Below, piece by piece: positions 9,957-19,637 of a stretch of DNA of 64,000 nt (the first letter of the stretch is position 1; every line of letters starts with the position of its first letter). The notes under the pieces are model-generated. The model was given only the letters and a program-made list of their open reading frames with translations. It ran no database searches and was not told the origin of the DNA. This stretch comes from an uncultured Bacteroidota bacterium (lineage in GTDB: Bacteria; Bacteroidota; Bacteroidia; Chitinophagales; LD1). The stretch is from assembly GCA_903919075.1 (NCBI GenBank), contig CAIXGR010000084.1:1-64000 (forward strand), read 5' to 3'. Position numbers and translations under genes: made by a program.

Positions 9957-10865
9957 ATGAAAAATATGTTTTTGGCAATGGTTCTTTTCCTTATGGTTTT
10001 TGTTTTAAGCGCACAAGTGCCTCAAAACCTCAATTACCAGGCCATAGCGCGCAATGCTTACGGCATTGCTTTGTCGAATCAGCATATTGGGCTTCGCTTT
10101 TCAATACACGATGGGCTGCCTACCGGAGTAATAGTTTATCAGGAAAGCGACACCGCTACAACTAACCAGTTTGGGCTTTTTAGTATGCTTATTGGTACCG
10201 GAACGGTAATATCAGGAACATTCACCGGCATTAATTGGGCTACCGGAAATAAATATCTACAAGTTGAAATTGATTCGGGCGGCGGCAATAATTATATTGA
10301 AATGGGAACAACGCAATTAGCAAGTGTGCCATATGCTTTGTACGCCAAAACTTCCGGAAACACCGGCAATAACGGATTTACTCATTACCTGGGCGAAGTA
10401 TATGGAGGAGGTGTTGTATTTCATGTTTTTCAGGATTCAACTGGGCAAACACATGGGCTAATAGTATCGCTCGATGAATTGGGTGCCGACACAGCAGCGT
10501 GGGTTAGCGCCTCTTACGATTGGTCTGTTCCCAATGCATTAAGCAACTGGAACGGTGCTTCGAATTGTGACTCAATTATAGCTTATGCAAATGGAAATTT
10601 TACTTTGGCACAACTTTGCCGAAACTATAACGGCGGCGGTTATAACGATTGGTTTCTACCAGCTATTTACCAATTAACCCTGGTATTTACCAATCTCTAC
10701 AACGTTAATAAAACACTTAGTAAAATTGGGTCTCCAATAGAAACACAGGGTGGTTATTGGTCATCTACTATGGTTGGTCCAACTAATGCCCTCTATTATA
10801 ACTGGGGTATTTCGTACAGCGCTACAAACATACAGCGGCTAGCGCGTGCGGTCAGGACCTTTTAA
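9957..10865 (+). CDS. Secreted protein: collagen-family N-terminal module plus Lcl-type C-terminal domain
   Basis: 302 residues from ATG 9957 (MKNMFLAMVLFLMVFVLSAQ), 36 bases after the previous gene and so probably in the same operon. Residues about 21-128 are the module also found at the front of the three collagen-like proteins here: [60 protein letters not shown] short Gly/Asn linker follows (SGNTGNNG), which could be what is left of a collagen segment. Residues about 140-302 match DUF1566 / the Lcl C-terminal domain, named after a Legionella collagen-like adhesin: GGGVVFHV, NDWFLPAIYQL, GGYWSST and the terminal ARAVRTF. Probably an adhesin-like surface protein. Confidence 0.8.
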   Translation: MKNMFLAMVLFLMVFVLSAQVPQNLNYQAIARNAYGIALSNQHIGLRFSIHDGLPTGVIVYQESDTATTNQFGLFSMLIGTGTVISGTFTGINWATGNKYLQVEIDSGGGNNYIEMGTTQLASVPYALYAKTSGNTGNNGFTHYLGEVYGGGVVFHVFQDSTGQTHGLIVSLDELGADTAAWVSASYDWSVPNALSNWNGASNCDSIIAYANGNFTLAQLCRNYNGGGYNDWFLPAIYQLTLVFTNLYNVNKTLSKIGSPIETQGGYWSSTMVGPTNALYYNWGISYSATNIQRLARAVRTF

Positions 10866-10985
10866 TTTTTTATAACCTGCCTTTTGTGGTTGCAATCTTT
10901 CATGCTTTGGGCCGTTAAAAATGCCTCAAGGCCAAAGTTGAGATAGAAATACCTCAAAATACAACACACATTTTGCATTAATCAT

Positions 10986-11015
10986 TTTGAAAATTCCTTT
11001 TTAGCCCTATTTTCG
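10986..11015 (+). promoter_or_regulatory. Candidate promoter of atpD-atpC
   Basis: TTTG at 10986-10989, 18 bases, then TATTTTCG at 11008-11015. Spacing fits the Bacteroidota consensus TTTG-N17-23-TAnnTTTG with one mismatch in the -7 element. It would give a 5' leader of about 70 bases. Confidence 0.5.
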
Positions 11016-11087
11016 CAGCGCAATTTGAGAAGAAAGTGTAGGCTATTTCAATAGCTTTATAAATAACTACTTAATAACCAATAAGAT

Positions 11088-12604
<1,517 letters not shown>

Positions 12605-12616
12605 TTTTTAAATAAT

Positions 12617-12650
12617 TCTTTCCCCTTTAGGGGAGAGTTAGAGAGGGGTT
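12617..12650. repeat. Short GC-rich hairpin related to the intergenic repeat family
   Basis: Within the atpD-atpC gap, CCCCTTTAGGGG is a perfect short palindrome followed by AGAGAGGGG just before the atpC ATG. It resembles the CCCCTCTCC / GGAGAAGGG part of the repeats at 1597 and 45723, but is shorter and diverged. It also supplies the purine-rich stretch in front of atpC. Confidence 0.45.
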
Positions 12651-12899
12651 ATGACATTAGATATTCTTACACCGGAGAAAAAGCTTTACAGCGGCGAAGC
12701 CACGTTAGTGCAACTTCCGGGTGTTGCCGGCTCATTCGAAATTTTGAATAACCACGCGCCAATTATATCAGCGTTAGGCACCGGTATTGTAAGATTCAAA
12801 AACGCAGAAGGAGAGAAGAGAATTAAAATAAGCGGCGGCTTTGTAGAATGTCTTCACAACAAAGTAATTGTTTGCGCGGAAAGCGGCGTTGCCGAATAA
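12651..12899 (+). CDS. atpC: ATP synthase F1 subunit epsilon, short form
   Basis: 82 residues (MTLDILTPEKKLYSGEA), the whole length being the N-terminal beta-sandwich domain: LPGVAGSFEILNNHAPIISAL is the hallmark. The C-terminal two-helix domain that brakes ATP hydrolysis in other bacteria is absent. Short epsilon subunits of about 80 residues are usual in Bacteroidota, so this is not a truncation. It joins the rotor stalk to the catalytic head. Co-transcribed with atpD, 46 bases downstream. Confidence 0.93.
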   Translation: MTLDILTPEKKLYSGEATLVQLPGVAGSFEILNNHAPIISALGTGIVRFKNAEGEKRIKISGGFVECLHNKVIVCAESGVAE

Positions 12900-12968
12900 A
12901 ATATTTTTATTGAGATAAATACAAAAGGCTGCCATCGCAGCTTTTTGTGTTTTATAGACAGGCAAATT

Positions 12969-15398
12969 TTAATCTGGCTCTACTAATAACCAAGCCACCT
13001 TACTTCCATCCGTACCGCTTGATGATGAAATCGTAAAACTAGTTCCCGGTGTAACCGATGAAACATAAACAGTTCCACAACTCGAACAATCCTGTAGCGT
13101 TACAAATATTCTGGTAATAGCCGTAACATCATTTGTTGGAATGGTAATTGTTCCGTTTGAAAGTGTTGCAAGCCCCATGGCGGCATTGCCACCCTCTTTT
13201 ATAAATATTTTATTTCCGGCCGTTGCCAATTTTAAATTGGCATTATTAAACGTAAAACTGTTCTGCTGAACGTTATAGGCCTGGGTAATACCATAATAAA
13301 AACCAACTGCGTTTCCGGTAGCCACTTGGATGTTAATACCACCAACCGACGATATGCAGCCGCTACCCCACATAAAATTAAGATTGGTTTGGCCTACGTT
13401 CGGGGTTATATTAAATACTTCCCCACCTGCAAACATTCTGAATATATTGCTATTACCCAGTACCACATCTCCATTACCTTTAACACTGAACATATCTGCA
13501 TTATCAGCACTGTTTCTTACTCTAAGTGCTAAATCTGAAGCAGTTGAGCCGCCAGCCTTTACTTCAACCTTTGCAGCCGGCGAGGCAACTGAGTTAATAT
13601 TTAATCTTGTGTTGGCGCTGTCCCATGTAAATTTCGAGTCTGCATCTAAATAGCTGCCTGTGCCCGAGCCGTAAATAATATTCCCCTTTGTAATATTTTG
13701 AATCGGGCCGGTAGGTCCGGTTATACCAATGCTACCGGTAGCTCCTGTAACACCTGCAATTCCATTAGCGCCGGTAGGCCCCATTGACCCCTGTAAGCCA
13801 TCAGCGCCATTGGGGCCCTGTGGCCCGGTAATACCTTGAATACCTTGAATTCCCTGTGTTCCTGTAGCCCCTGCTGCTCCCGCAATCCCTTGCGCACCGG
13901 TAGGTCCTTGAATGCCGGCATTACCTTGTATTCCTTGTGCCCCATCGGCGCCTGTTAATCCGGTAGGCCCGGTAACACCGGCTACTCCCGCAATCCCTTG
14001 TGCCCCGGTTGGCCCTTGAATACCTGCATTGCCCTGTATTCCTTGTGCCCCGGCGGCGCCGGTTAATCCTGTGGGTCCGGTAACTCCGGCTACTCCTGCA
14101 ATCCCTTGTGCACCGGTAGGTCCTTGAATACCGGCATTACCTTGTAATCCTTGTGCTCCTGCGGCGCCTGTTACTCCGGTAGGTCCGGTTACTCCGTTTA
14201 TTCCTGATGGCCCTTGTGGTCCCGCAGGGCCCATTGGTCCTTGGGCACCCGTAGCACCTTGTATTCCCTGCATTCCCGTAGCACCATTTAAGCCATCGGC
14301 TCCGGTAGGTCCGGTAGCGCCACCGCCGCTTCCATTTGTACCTGCAGCACCGGTGGGCCCGGTAGCGCCTGTCATCCCTTGGGCACCATTAGCACCTGTA
14401 GGGCCTGCAATGCCGGCTGCACCTTGTGGTCCTGTAGTTCCGTTAGTCCCAGCCACTCCCGGTACTCCTGCCGGGCCAGTTGGCCCCTGTGGCCCTGCAA
14501 TACCTTGTATTCCTTGCGGGCCGGTATGGCCATCTGTACCATTTAAACCGTTGGGCCCGGTAGGCCCTGTTGGACCACCACCGGTGCCGGTAGGCCCCTG
14601 TGCCCCTGTAATGCCTTGTGGGCCTATGTTTCCCGGTAGGCCTTGGGGCCCTACTAATCCATTAGCACCAGTAGGTCCGGTGGCACCGGTGGCACCTGTT
14701 GGTCCACCACCGGTACCCGGTATTCCTTGTGGCCCGGTAGGGCCTGTTGCTCCATCAACACCGTTAATACCCGTTAGTCCTTGTAATCCAGTTGCACCGG
14801 TAGAGCCTGCCGCACCGGCTGGGCCTTGTTTGCCTAAGGGACCAACTGCACCTGTGGCACCTGTAGCGCCTGTAGCACCTGGTAAGCCTGGGTTGCCCTG
14901 TGGGCCGGTTGCGCCTGCAAGTCCGGGCGCCCCGGCAGCGCCTGCCACTCCGTTAGCACCTTTAGGTCCTGTTGCCCCTGCAATACCCATAGGCCCCGTT
15001 GGGCCAGGCGCATTATTTGCAGCATATAATGCAAATGGAACACTTAGCAACTCTGCAGTACCCATATCAGCATAACTACTACCACCGGTAATGTCTACTT
15101 CTACTTGCAAATATTTAGGCCCGCTTGCCCAATTAACTGAATTCAGATTACCGGTTTTTCCAATAACCGGATTAATTAATCCAAACTGGTTGGTAGTAGC
15201 AGTTGTGTTTTCTTGGTAAACAATGTTGCCGGTGGCTGCACTATCATGTATTTGAAAGCGGATAGAAACATTGGTTCCAGCCGAAAGTGGCTGCCCCTGC
15301 CCATCTCGCACAACAGCCTGATAATTGATTTGCTGCGGCACTTGCGAAATGGCTAGTTCCGCTGCAAAAAGGCAAATGGTGAGTAAATAGTTTTTCAT
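12969..15398 (-). CDS. Collagen-like secreted protein (809 residues)
   Basis: ATG 15398 gives a signal peptide ([19 protein letters not shown]). Residues about 20-127 are the shared N-terminal module: [58 protein letters not shown]. Residues about 130-565 are nearly unbroken Gly-X-Y triplets rich in GPTG, GATG, GPQG and GIQG, interrupted by short GGG pieces; three 36-residue units repeat in tandem. Residues about 570-809 form an unassigned, Ser/Thr/Asn/Gly-rich head ([40 protein letters not shown]) resembling tail-fibre tips. Bacterial collagen repeats form triple helices without hydroxyproline, so the likely form is a trimeric fibre with a C-terminal head. No T9SS domain or lipobox: how it reaches or holds to the surface is unclear. 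Confidence 0.88.
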   Translation of the reverse strand: MKNYLLTICLFAAELAISQVPQQINYQAVVRDGQGQPLSAGTNVSIRFQIHDSAATGNIVYQENTTATTNQFGLINPVIGKTGNLNSVNWASGPKYLQVEVDITGGSSYADMGTAELLSVPFALYAANNAPGPTGPMGIAGATGPKGANGVAGAAGAPGLAGATGPQGNPGLPGATGATGATGAVGPLGKQGPAGAAGSTGATGLQGLTGINGVDGATGPTGPQGIPGTGGGPTGATGATGPTGANGLVGPQGLPGNIGPQGITGAQGPTGTGGGPTGPTGPNGLNGTDGHTGPQGIQGIAGPQGPTGPAGVPGVAGTNGTTGPQGAAGIAGPTGANGAQGMTGATGPTGAAGTNGSGGGATGPTGADGLNGATGMQGIQGATGAQGPMGPAGPQGPSGINGVTGPTGVTGAAGAQGLQGNAGIQGPTGAQGIAGVAGVTGPTGLTGAAGAQGIQGNAGIQGPTGAQGIAGVAGVTGPTGLTGADGAQGIQGNAGIQGPTGAQGIAGAAGATGTQGIQGIQGITGPQGPNGADGLQGSMGPTGANGIAGVTGATGSIGITGPTGPIQNITKGNIIYGSGTGSYLDADSKFTWDSANTRLNINSVASPAAKVEVKAGGSTASDLALRVRNSADNADMFSVKGNGDVVLGNSNIFRMFAGGEVFNITPNVGQTNLNFMWGSGCISSVGGINIQVATGNAVGFYYGITQAYNVQQNSFTFNNANLKLATAGNKIFIKEGGNAAMGLATLSNGTITIPTNDVTAITRIFVTLQDCSSCGTVYVSSVTPGTSFTISSSSGTDGSKVAWLLVEPD
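13881..14204. repeat. Three tandem copies of a 108-bp unit inside the collagen-like gene
   Basis: Unit starts fall at 13881, 13989 and 14097, exactly 108 bases apart. Each encodes 36 residues of the form [20 protein letters not shown] and a following GVTGPTG segment. The copies differ mostly at synonymous third positions, so they are not a recent duplication or an assembly artefact. Confidence 0.85.
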
Positions 15399-15729
15399 AT
15401 AATAAGTTTTATAGTATCCGTAAGTGAATTCTAATTAAAGAATACGGCTGACCTTACATTTTGATTCGTAGGTTTTGGTATCAGAGTCGTGCAGTGCCGT
15501 ATGGCACATCTATACAATTGTCGGATACATGCCAGCATCATGTTCTCACAGGTTATTTGTAGCAATTGCGGAGTTTTCCTTGTAAAGTATAATTGTAAAA
15601 CTGAAGAAATAAGGATGCGGAGGGTAAGAAGAGTTTTGAAAAATTACGGTATTGTAAAAAACACAACTTGTTTATAAAACATCTTCTCGTAATTTGCAAA
15701 AGTAATGTTTTGAACGGAATTTTACATTT
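15399..15729. other. Intergenic region between divergent genes, no gene seen
   Basis: This 331-base gap separates the start of the collagen-like gene (minus) from the start of the gene at 15730 (plus), so it should hold two promoters. I see no good match to TTTG-N-TAnnTTTG on either strand. A small hairpin GTGCC-GTAT-GGCAC lies at 15494-15507. The short reading frame at 15489-15677 has unlikely composition and no sensible start; I do not call it. Confidence 0.5.
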
Positions 15730-16332
15730 ATGAAAGAAAGTATGATTATACAGCGCAATCTCATTTTCGGAAAAATATTTTCTTCGCGAATGGCAGTCAC
15801 TTGTTTGCTGATTGTATTGTTAACAGGGTCAACAAATGTTTCAGCACAACAAAGAGGGGCAAACTATAACCCTTGTTTTTTAGCCGAAAACGTTGATAAG
15901 CAGTTGGTGTTTCTTCAACAATATGCCTGGAAAATTTTCACCGACACCGCAAGTTGTAAAGGGGCGCTGTTGGATACCTTGGCAAAGCGATTCATTACCA
16001 CTAAAGATTCCAGATATTTGCAAACCCTTTCTGTAATCAGGCAAAATAAGTATGCCCACGTTGACGAGTTTTATACAGATATAGTAAGCCGTTTAATACA
16101 AGATGATTTTCCGGGTTTATTACAACAACTGTACCTGGCACGCGGAAAGATGACAGCACTTGAAACCGAAATGATAGCGGCACTGAACATGATTGTAAAC
16201 GGACGCACCATGAAGCAAAAGTATATGGGCTTATTAAATGTAGAAATTGGCAAGGCAAAAGACGCGAAGGATGTGTATAAAACAAGCTATCTTGAAAAGC
16301 TTAAGGCCAGAATTGAGACTGAGAAATATTAA
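15730..16332 (+). CDS. Secreted hypothetical protein
   Basis: 200 residues from ATG 15730. Residues about 20-40 are hydrophobic (MAVTCLLIVLLTGSTNVSAQ), so a signal peptide with an unusually long basic N-region, or a start nearer to residue 21. The mature part is mostly alpha-helical with no motif I recognise: NYNPCFLAENVDKQLVFLQQ, then amphipathic helices to KLKARIETEKY. Two cysteines (in NPCFL and TASCKG) could form a disulfide. Codon use looks like that of its neighbours. Function unknown; periplasmic location inferred. Confidence 0.65.
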   Translation: MKESMIIQRNLIFGKIFSSRMAVTCLLIVLLTGSTNVSAQQRGANYNPCFLAENVDKQLVFLQQYAWKIFTDTASCKGALLDTLAKRFITTKDSRYLQTLSVIRQNKYAHVDEFYTDIVSRLIQDDFPGLLQQLYLARGKMTALETEMIAALNMIVNGRTMKQKYMGLLNVEIGKAKDAKDVYKTSYLEKLKARIETEKY

Positions 16333-16425
16333 AGGCTGGTAAAACACATGGTAGATTAGTGGTTTTGCCCTTGTTAGCTATGAACAAAAAAGAGGCAGAT
16401 ACGTAATAAATAAGAGTGCATAAGC

Positions 16426-16458
16426 TTGTTGCCACTATATTGAATTTGGGTAATTTTG
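16426..16458 (+). promoter_or_regulatory. Candidate promoter of the T9SS gene at 16572
   Basis: TTG at 16426-16428, 22 bases, then TAATTTTG at 16451-16458, a perfect -7 TAnnTTTG. It would leave a leader of about 105 bases before ATG 16572. Confidence 0.5.
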
Positions 16459-16571
16459 TGAAAACCAATAGAATATAGAAACTTCGGAAAAAAGAATTAA
16501 TTTTAGGAAGCAAAAAGATTTTTTTTGCGATATGAAAGGAAAACATTTACTTTACTCCAAAATATAAAATC

Positions 16572-17105
16572 ATGAAGAAAGTTTACTTATTAGTTATAGC
16601 GGCGATTTCGTCGGTAGCATTGTTTGCTCAGGCTCCTATGCTTACCCCTACAGTAATAGCCAGCACTGGCGGATATTCATCAAGTTCATCTGGCGGCTTT
16701 AGCTTGTCATACACAGTGGGCGAAATGACCATGGTGCAAACTTTTAGTGCCAATGGTAATATTCTTACACAAGGGTTTCAACAACCTAACGATTTAATTA
16801 ATGGTCTGATTGATGTTACACAGGATGAATTCGGTTCATTTACAGTATATCCTAATCCTGCTGTAGATAATTTCTACTATGGTTTCCAACTTCCAGAGCA
16901 AGGAAAAGTTGATATTTTGTTATTCGACGAACTTGGTCAAAAAGTATCTGATATCTACCACAGCAATTACCAAAGCGGAAAAATTGTTGCCCAGGTTAAT
17001 TCAGCAAATTTTGCAGCAGGCATGTATTTTTTAACTATGAATTTCACATCTTCAGTTGATGGTAAATCTCACATCACTACCAAAAAAGTACAGGTAGTAA
17101 GATAG
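16572..17105 (+). CDS. Small secreted protein with T9SS type A sorting domain
   Basis: 177 residues, ATG 16572 (MKKVYLLVIAAISSVALFAQ signal peptide). The mature N-terminal part, residues about 22-90, is short: ASTGGYSSSSSGGFSLSYTVGEM and TQGFQQPN. This type of opening is frequent in small Bacteroidota proteins that are little more than a sorting domain. Residues about 95-177 are the T9SS type A domain: FTVYPNPAVDNFYYGF, ILLFDELGQKV and the terminal KKVQVVR. Role unknown; exported to the surface by T9SS. Followed by a strong hairpin terminator. Confidence 0.87.
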   Translation: MKKVYLLVIAAISSVALFAQAPMLTPTVIASTGGYSSSSSGGFSLSYTVGEMTMVQTFSANGNILTQGFQQPNDLINGLIDVTQDEFGSFTVYPNPAVDNFYYGFQLPEQGKVDILLFDELGQKVSDIYHSNYQSGKIVAQVNSANFAAGMYFLTMNFTSSVDGKSHITTKKVQVVR

Positions 17106-17130
17106 TTAATTGAAAATTATAATATAAAGA

Positions 17131-17159
17131 AAAGGACGATCTTAGATCGTCCTTTTTTA
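17131..17159. terminator. Bidirectional intrinsic terminator
   Basis: Perfect 11-bp stem AAAGGACGATC / GATCGTCCTTT with loop TTA, flanked by A-rich and T-rich runs. It sits between the convergent T9SS gene and uvrB and can serve both. Confidence 0.9.
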
Positions 17160-17176
17160 TTTTGTTTAACAGTTGG

Positions 17177-19210
17177 TTACTTCCCTCCAAACTTCTCCTT
17201 CAATATTTTTTGCATAGCAATCATTTCATCGCGGAATTTAGCTGCTGATAAGAAATCAGTATCTTTCGATGCTTCCATCATCTTTTTGCGCGTATCATCT
17301 ATAGCCCGGGTTAATTGTGGCGCTGTCATATATTGAATTACCGGTTCGGCAACCAGCGACATTCCTTCCTCCTGCTCAATAAATACATCCGGCGATACTT
17401 TTCTAATATCCAGCACCGAGGTCTGCTTCATAATTTCCTCTCTCGATTTAAATACGGTTTGAGGTGTAATTCCCTGTTCCTGGTTATACTTAATTTGTTT
17501 CTCGCGCCTTCTGTCTGTTTCATCAATGGTCATTTGCATACTGGCAGTAATGCTATCGGCGTACATAATTACTTTGCCATTTACATTTCGGGCTGCACGG
17601 CCTGCTACTTGTATCAAACTTCGTCTGTTACGTAAAAAGCCCTCCTTATCGGCATCTAAAATCGCTACCAGAGAAACCTCCGGTAAGTCAAGCCCTTCGC
17701 GCAAAAGGTTTACGCCAATTAATACATCAAATTTTCCGAGCCTCAAATCGCGGATAATTTCTATTCTATCCAAGGTATCTACCTCGCTATGTATGTAACG
17801 GCATTTTATGCCCACACGTCCAAAATATTTATTCAACTCTTCGGCCATACGCTTAGTAAGTGTGGTAACCAATGTGCGCTCGTTGCTTTTTACCCGCTCA
17901 TCAATTTCCTCCATCAGGTCATCCATTTGGTTAAGGCTGGGCCGCACTTCAATAGGCGGGTCAAGTAAACCGGTAGGGCGTACCACCTGTTCTATAATTA
18001 CACCGCCCGATTTTTCTAATTCAAAATCACCAGGCGTTGCGCTAACACATATTGTTTGATGAACGGCCATCTCAAATTCATGAAAATTTAAAGGCCGGTT
18101 ATCTAATGCCGAGGGTAGTCTGAAGCCATATTCCACCAGGTTCATTTTACGCGACCTGTCGCCACCATACATACCACCTATTTGAGGAATAGTTACGTGG
18201 CTTTCATCTATCACCAATAAAAAATCATCCGGAAAATAATCTAACAAGCAATATGGGCGCGTACCTTTAGCCCTGCGGTCAAGAAAACGCGAGTAGTTTT
18301 CAATGCCGGAGCAATACCCTAATTCGCGCATCATCTCCATATCAAATTCAACACGTTCTTTCAATCGTGCTGCTTCAATATGCCGTCCAATTTCTTTAAA
18401 ATACTGAACCTGTGTATCCAGCTCCAATCGTATTTCATCCAATATTTGCAGCAGTTGGTCCTTGGGTGTCACATATAAATTAGCGGGAAAAATACCAACG
18501 TTGGTTAGCTTGCCCAAAGTTCTTCCGGTTGATGGCTCAAAGCTTTCCATCTCCTCAATCTCATCACCAAAAAAGGTAATGCGATAAGCATAATCCACAT
18601 ATGGCAAAACCACTTCTACTACATCGCCTTTTACCCTAAAGGTTCCACGCAATAATTCTTCCGAACGGGAATAAAGGCTTTGTACCAACGTATGCAAAAA
18701 TCCATTACGCGATATAACCTGCCCTTTATGTATGCGTATTATTCCGTTTTCATAATCTACCGGATTGCCCAAACCATATATACATGAAACCGAAGCCACC
18801 ACTATAATATCGCGCCTGCCCGATAGCAGAGAAGCTGTTGTGCTTAACCGTAGCTTATCTATTTCTTCATTTATCGAAAGATCTTTTTCAATATAGGTAC
18901 CGCTCGAAACTATGTAAGCTTCGGGCTGGTAATAGTCGTAGTACGAAACAAAATATTCAACAGCATTTTCCGGAAAAAACTGTTTGAACTCGCCATACAA
19001 CTGCGATACCAATGTTTTATTATGGGTTAATATAAGCGTGGGGCGTTGCACATTTTGTATAACATTCGCAACCGTAAAAGTTTTGCCCGAGCCCGTTACG
19101 CCCAGCAACACCTGGTGCCCGTCGCCCTTCACTATTCCCTCTGTAAGTTCCTTAATAGCTTCCGGTTGATCGCCGGCGGGCTTATATTTAGTTGTAAGAT
19201 TAAATTCCAT
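17177..19210 (-). CDS. uvrB: Excinuclease ABC subunit B
   Basis: 677 residues, full length. Damage-verifying helicase-like subunit of UvrABC nucleotide excision repair. Walker A GVTGSGKTFT near residues 38-47; the beta-hairpin region YVSYYDYYQPEAY that clamps DNA near residue 95; the DESH box LLVIDESHVTIPQ near residue 335; helicase motifs VTTLTKRMAEEL, GVNLLREGLDLPEV and QVAGRAARN; and the C-terminal UVR motif AAKFRDEMIAMQKIL for UvrA/UvrC contact. Stands alone, transcribed away from the collagen-like gene at 19638. A near-palindrome lies just upstream. Confidence 0.98.
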   Translation of the reverse strand: MEFNLTTKYKPAGDQPEAIKELTEGIVKGDGHQVLLGVTGSGKTFTVANVIQNVQRPTLILTHNKTLVSQLYGEFKQFFPENAVEYFVSYYDYYQPEAYIVSSGTYIEKDLSINEEIDKLRLSTTASLLSGRRDIIVVASVSCIYGLGNPVDYENGIIRIHKGQVISRNGFLHTLVQSLYSRSEELLRGTFRVKGDVVEVVLPYVDYAYRITFFGDEIEEMESFEPSTGRTLGKLTNVGIFPANLYVTPKDQLLQILDEIRLELDTQVQYFKEIGRHIEAARLKERVEFDMEMMRELGYCSGIENYSRFLDRRAKGTRPYCLLDYFPDDFLLVIDESHVTIPQIGGMYGGDRSRKMNLVEYGFRLPSALDNRPLNFHEFEMAVHQTICVSATPGDFELEKSGGVIIEQVVRPTGLLDPPIEVRPSLNQMDDLMEEIDERVKSNERTLVTTLTKRMAEELNKYFGRVGIKCRYIHSEVDTLDRIEIIRDLRLGKFDVLIGVNLLREGLDLPEVSLVAILDADKEGFLRNRRSLIQVAGRAARNVNGKVIMYADSITASMQMTIDETDRRREKQIKYNQEQGITPQTVFKSREEIMKQTSVLDIRKVSPDVFIEQEEGMSLVAEPVIQYMTAPQLTRAIDDTRKKMMEASKDTDFLSAAKFRDEMIAMQKILKEKFGGK

Positions 19211-19637
19211 ATACTAAAGCAAGTTAGTGTATACATTATGTATATACATCAGTTTTTTTCATTGTTGATTTATTACGTATCATTTTAATAGCAAAAAACG
19301 AAATCAATATTATAAGCAATTCAAAATAAACATTTTATAAAAAGGCAATATTCCCGCGTTGTTGTACCACACAAAAATAATTAGAAAACTATGACAAACG
19401 GGTGTAATGCAGCTACCCAAAAAGAAAGCATAACACTAAAAGCCACCACCTTGTTTGTTTTTTAATATATTAATCAACAATTGCGTGGCTATTAAAGAAA
19501 AGAATATAAATTTGCCTTGCATTGATTTATCATGAAATATACATATATATCTACAGTTATTACGGTTTAAATAATTGGCTTTGTAGCAACTATAAATATA
19601 TTTCATTAAACATTTATTCACTTCAAAAACTTTAACT
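19211..19637. other. Intergenic region between divergent uvrB and collagen-like genes
   Basis: 427 bases, very AT-rich. For the plus-strand gene, TTG at 19481-19483 and a perfect TAAATTTG at 19507-19514 (23-base spacing) form a candidate promoter with a leader of about 120 bases. For uvrB only the near-palindrome at 19229 stands out. No tRNA, small protein or long repeat was seen. Confidence 0.5.
19229..19247. promoter_or_regulatory. Near-palindrome upstream of uvrB
   Basis: GTATACAT-T-ATGTATATAC, 19-37 bases before the uvrB start codon. The position fits an operator overlapping the promoter or leader. I know no matching regulator and AT-rich palindromes are common, so the call is weak. Confidence 0.3.

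Noticed and set aside
14353-15075. 240-codon open frame on the plus strand, rich in Pro, Gly, Val
   Set aside because: It is the antisense of Gly-Pro-Thr collagen codons: such repeats keep the opposite strand open. No signal peptide or start context. The same applies to 55454-55786 on the minus strand and to the out-of-frame 55321-55791.
15489-15677. 62-codon frame in the gap before 15730
   Set aside because: Cys/Arg/Ile composition unlike its neighbours, no family, no promoter; probably chance.
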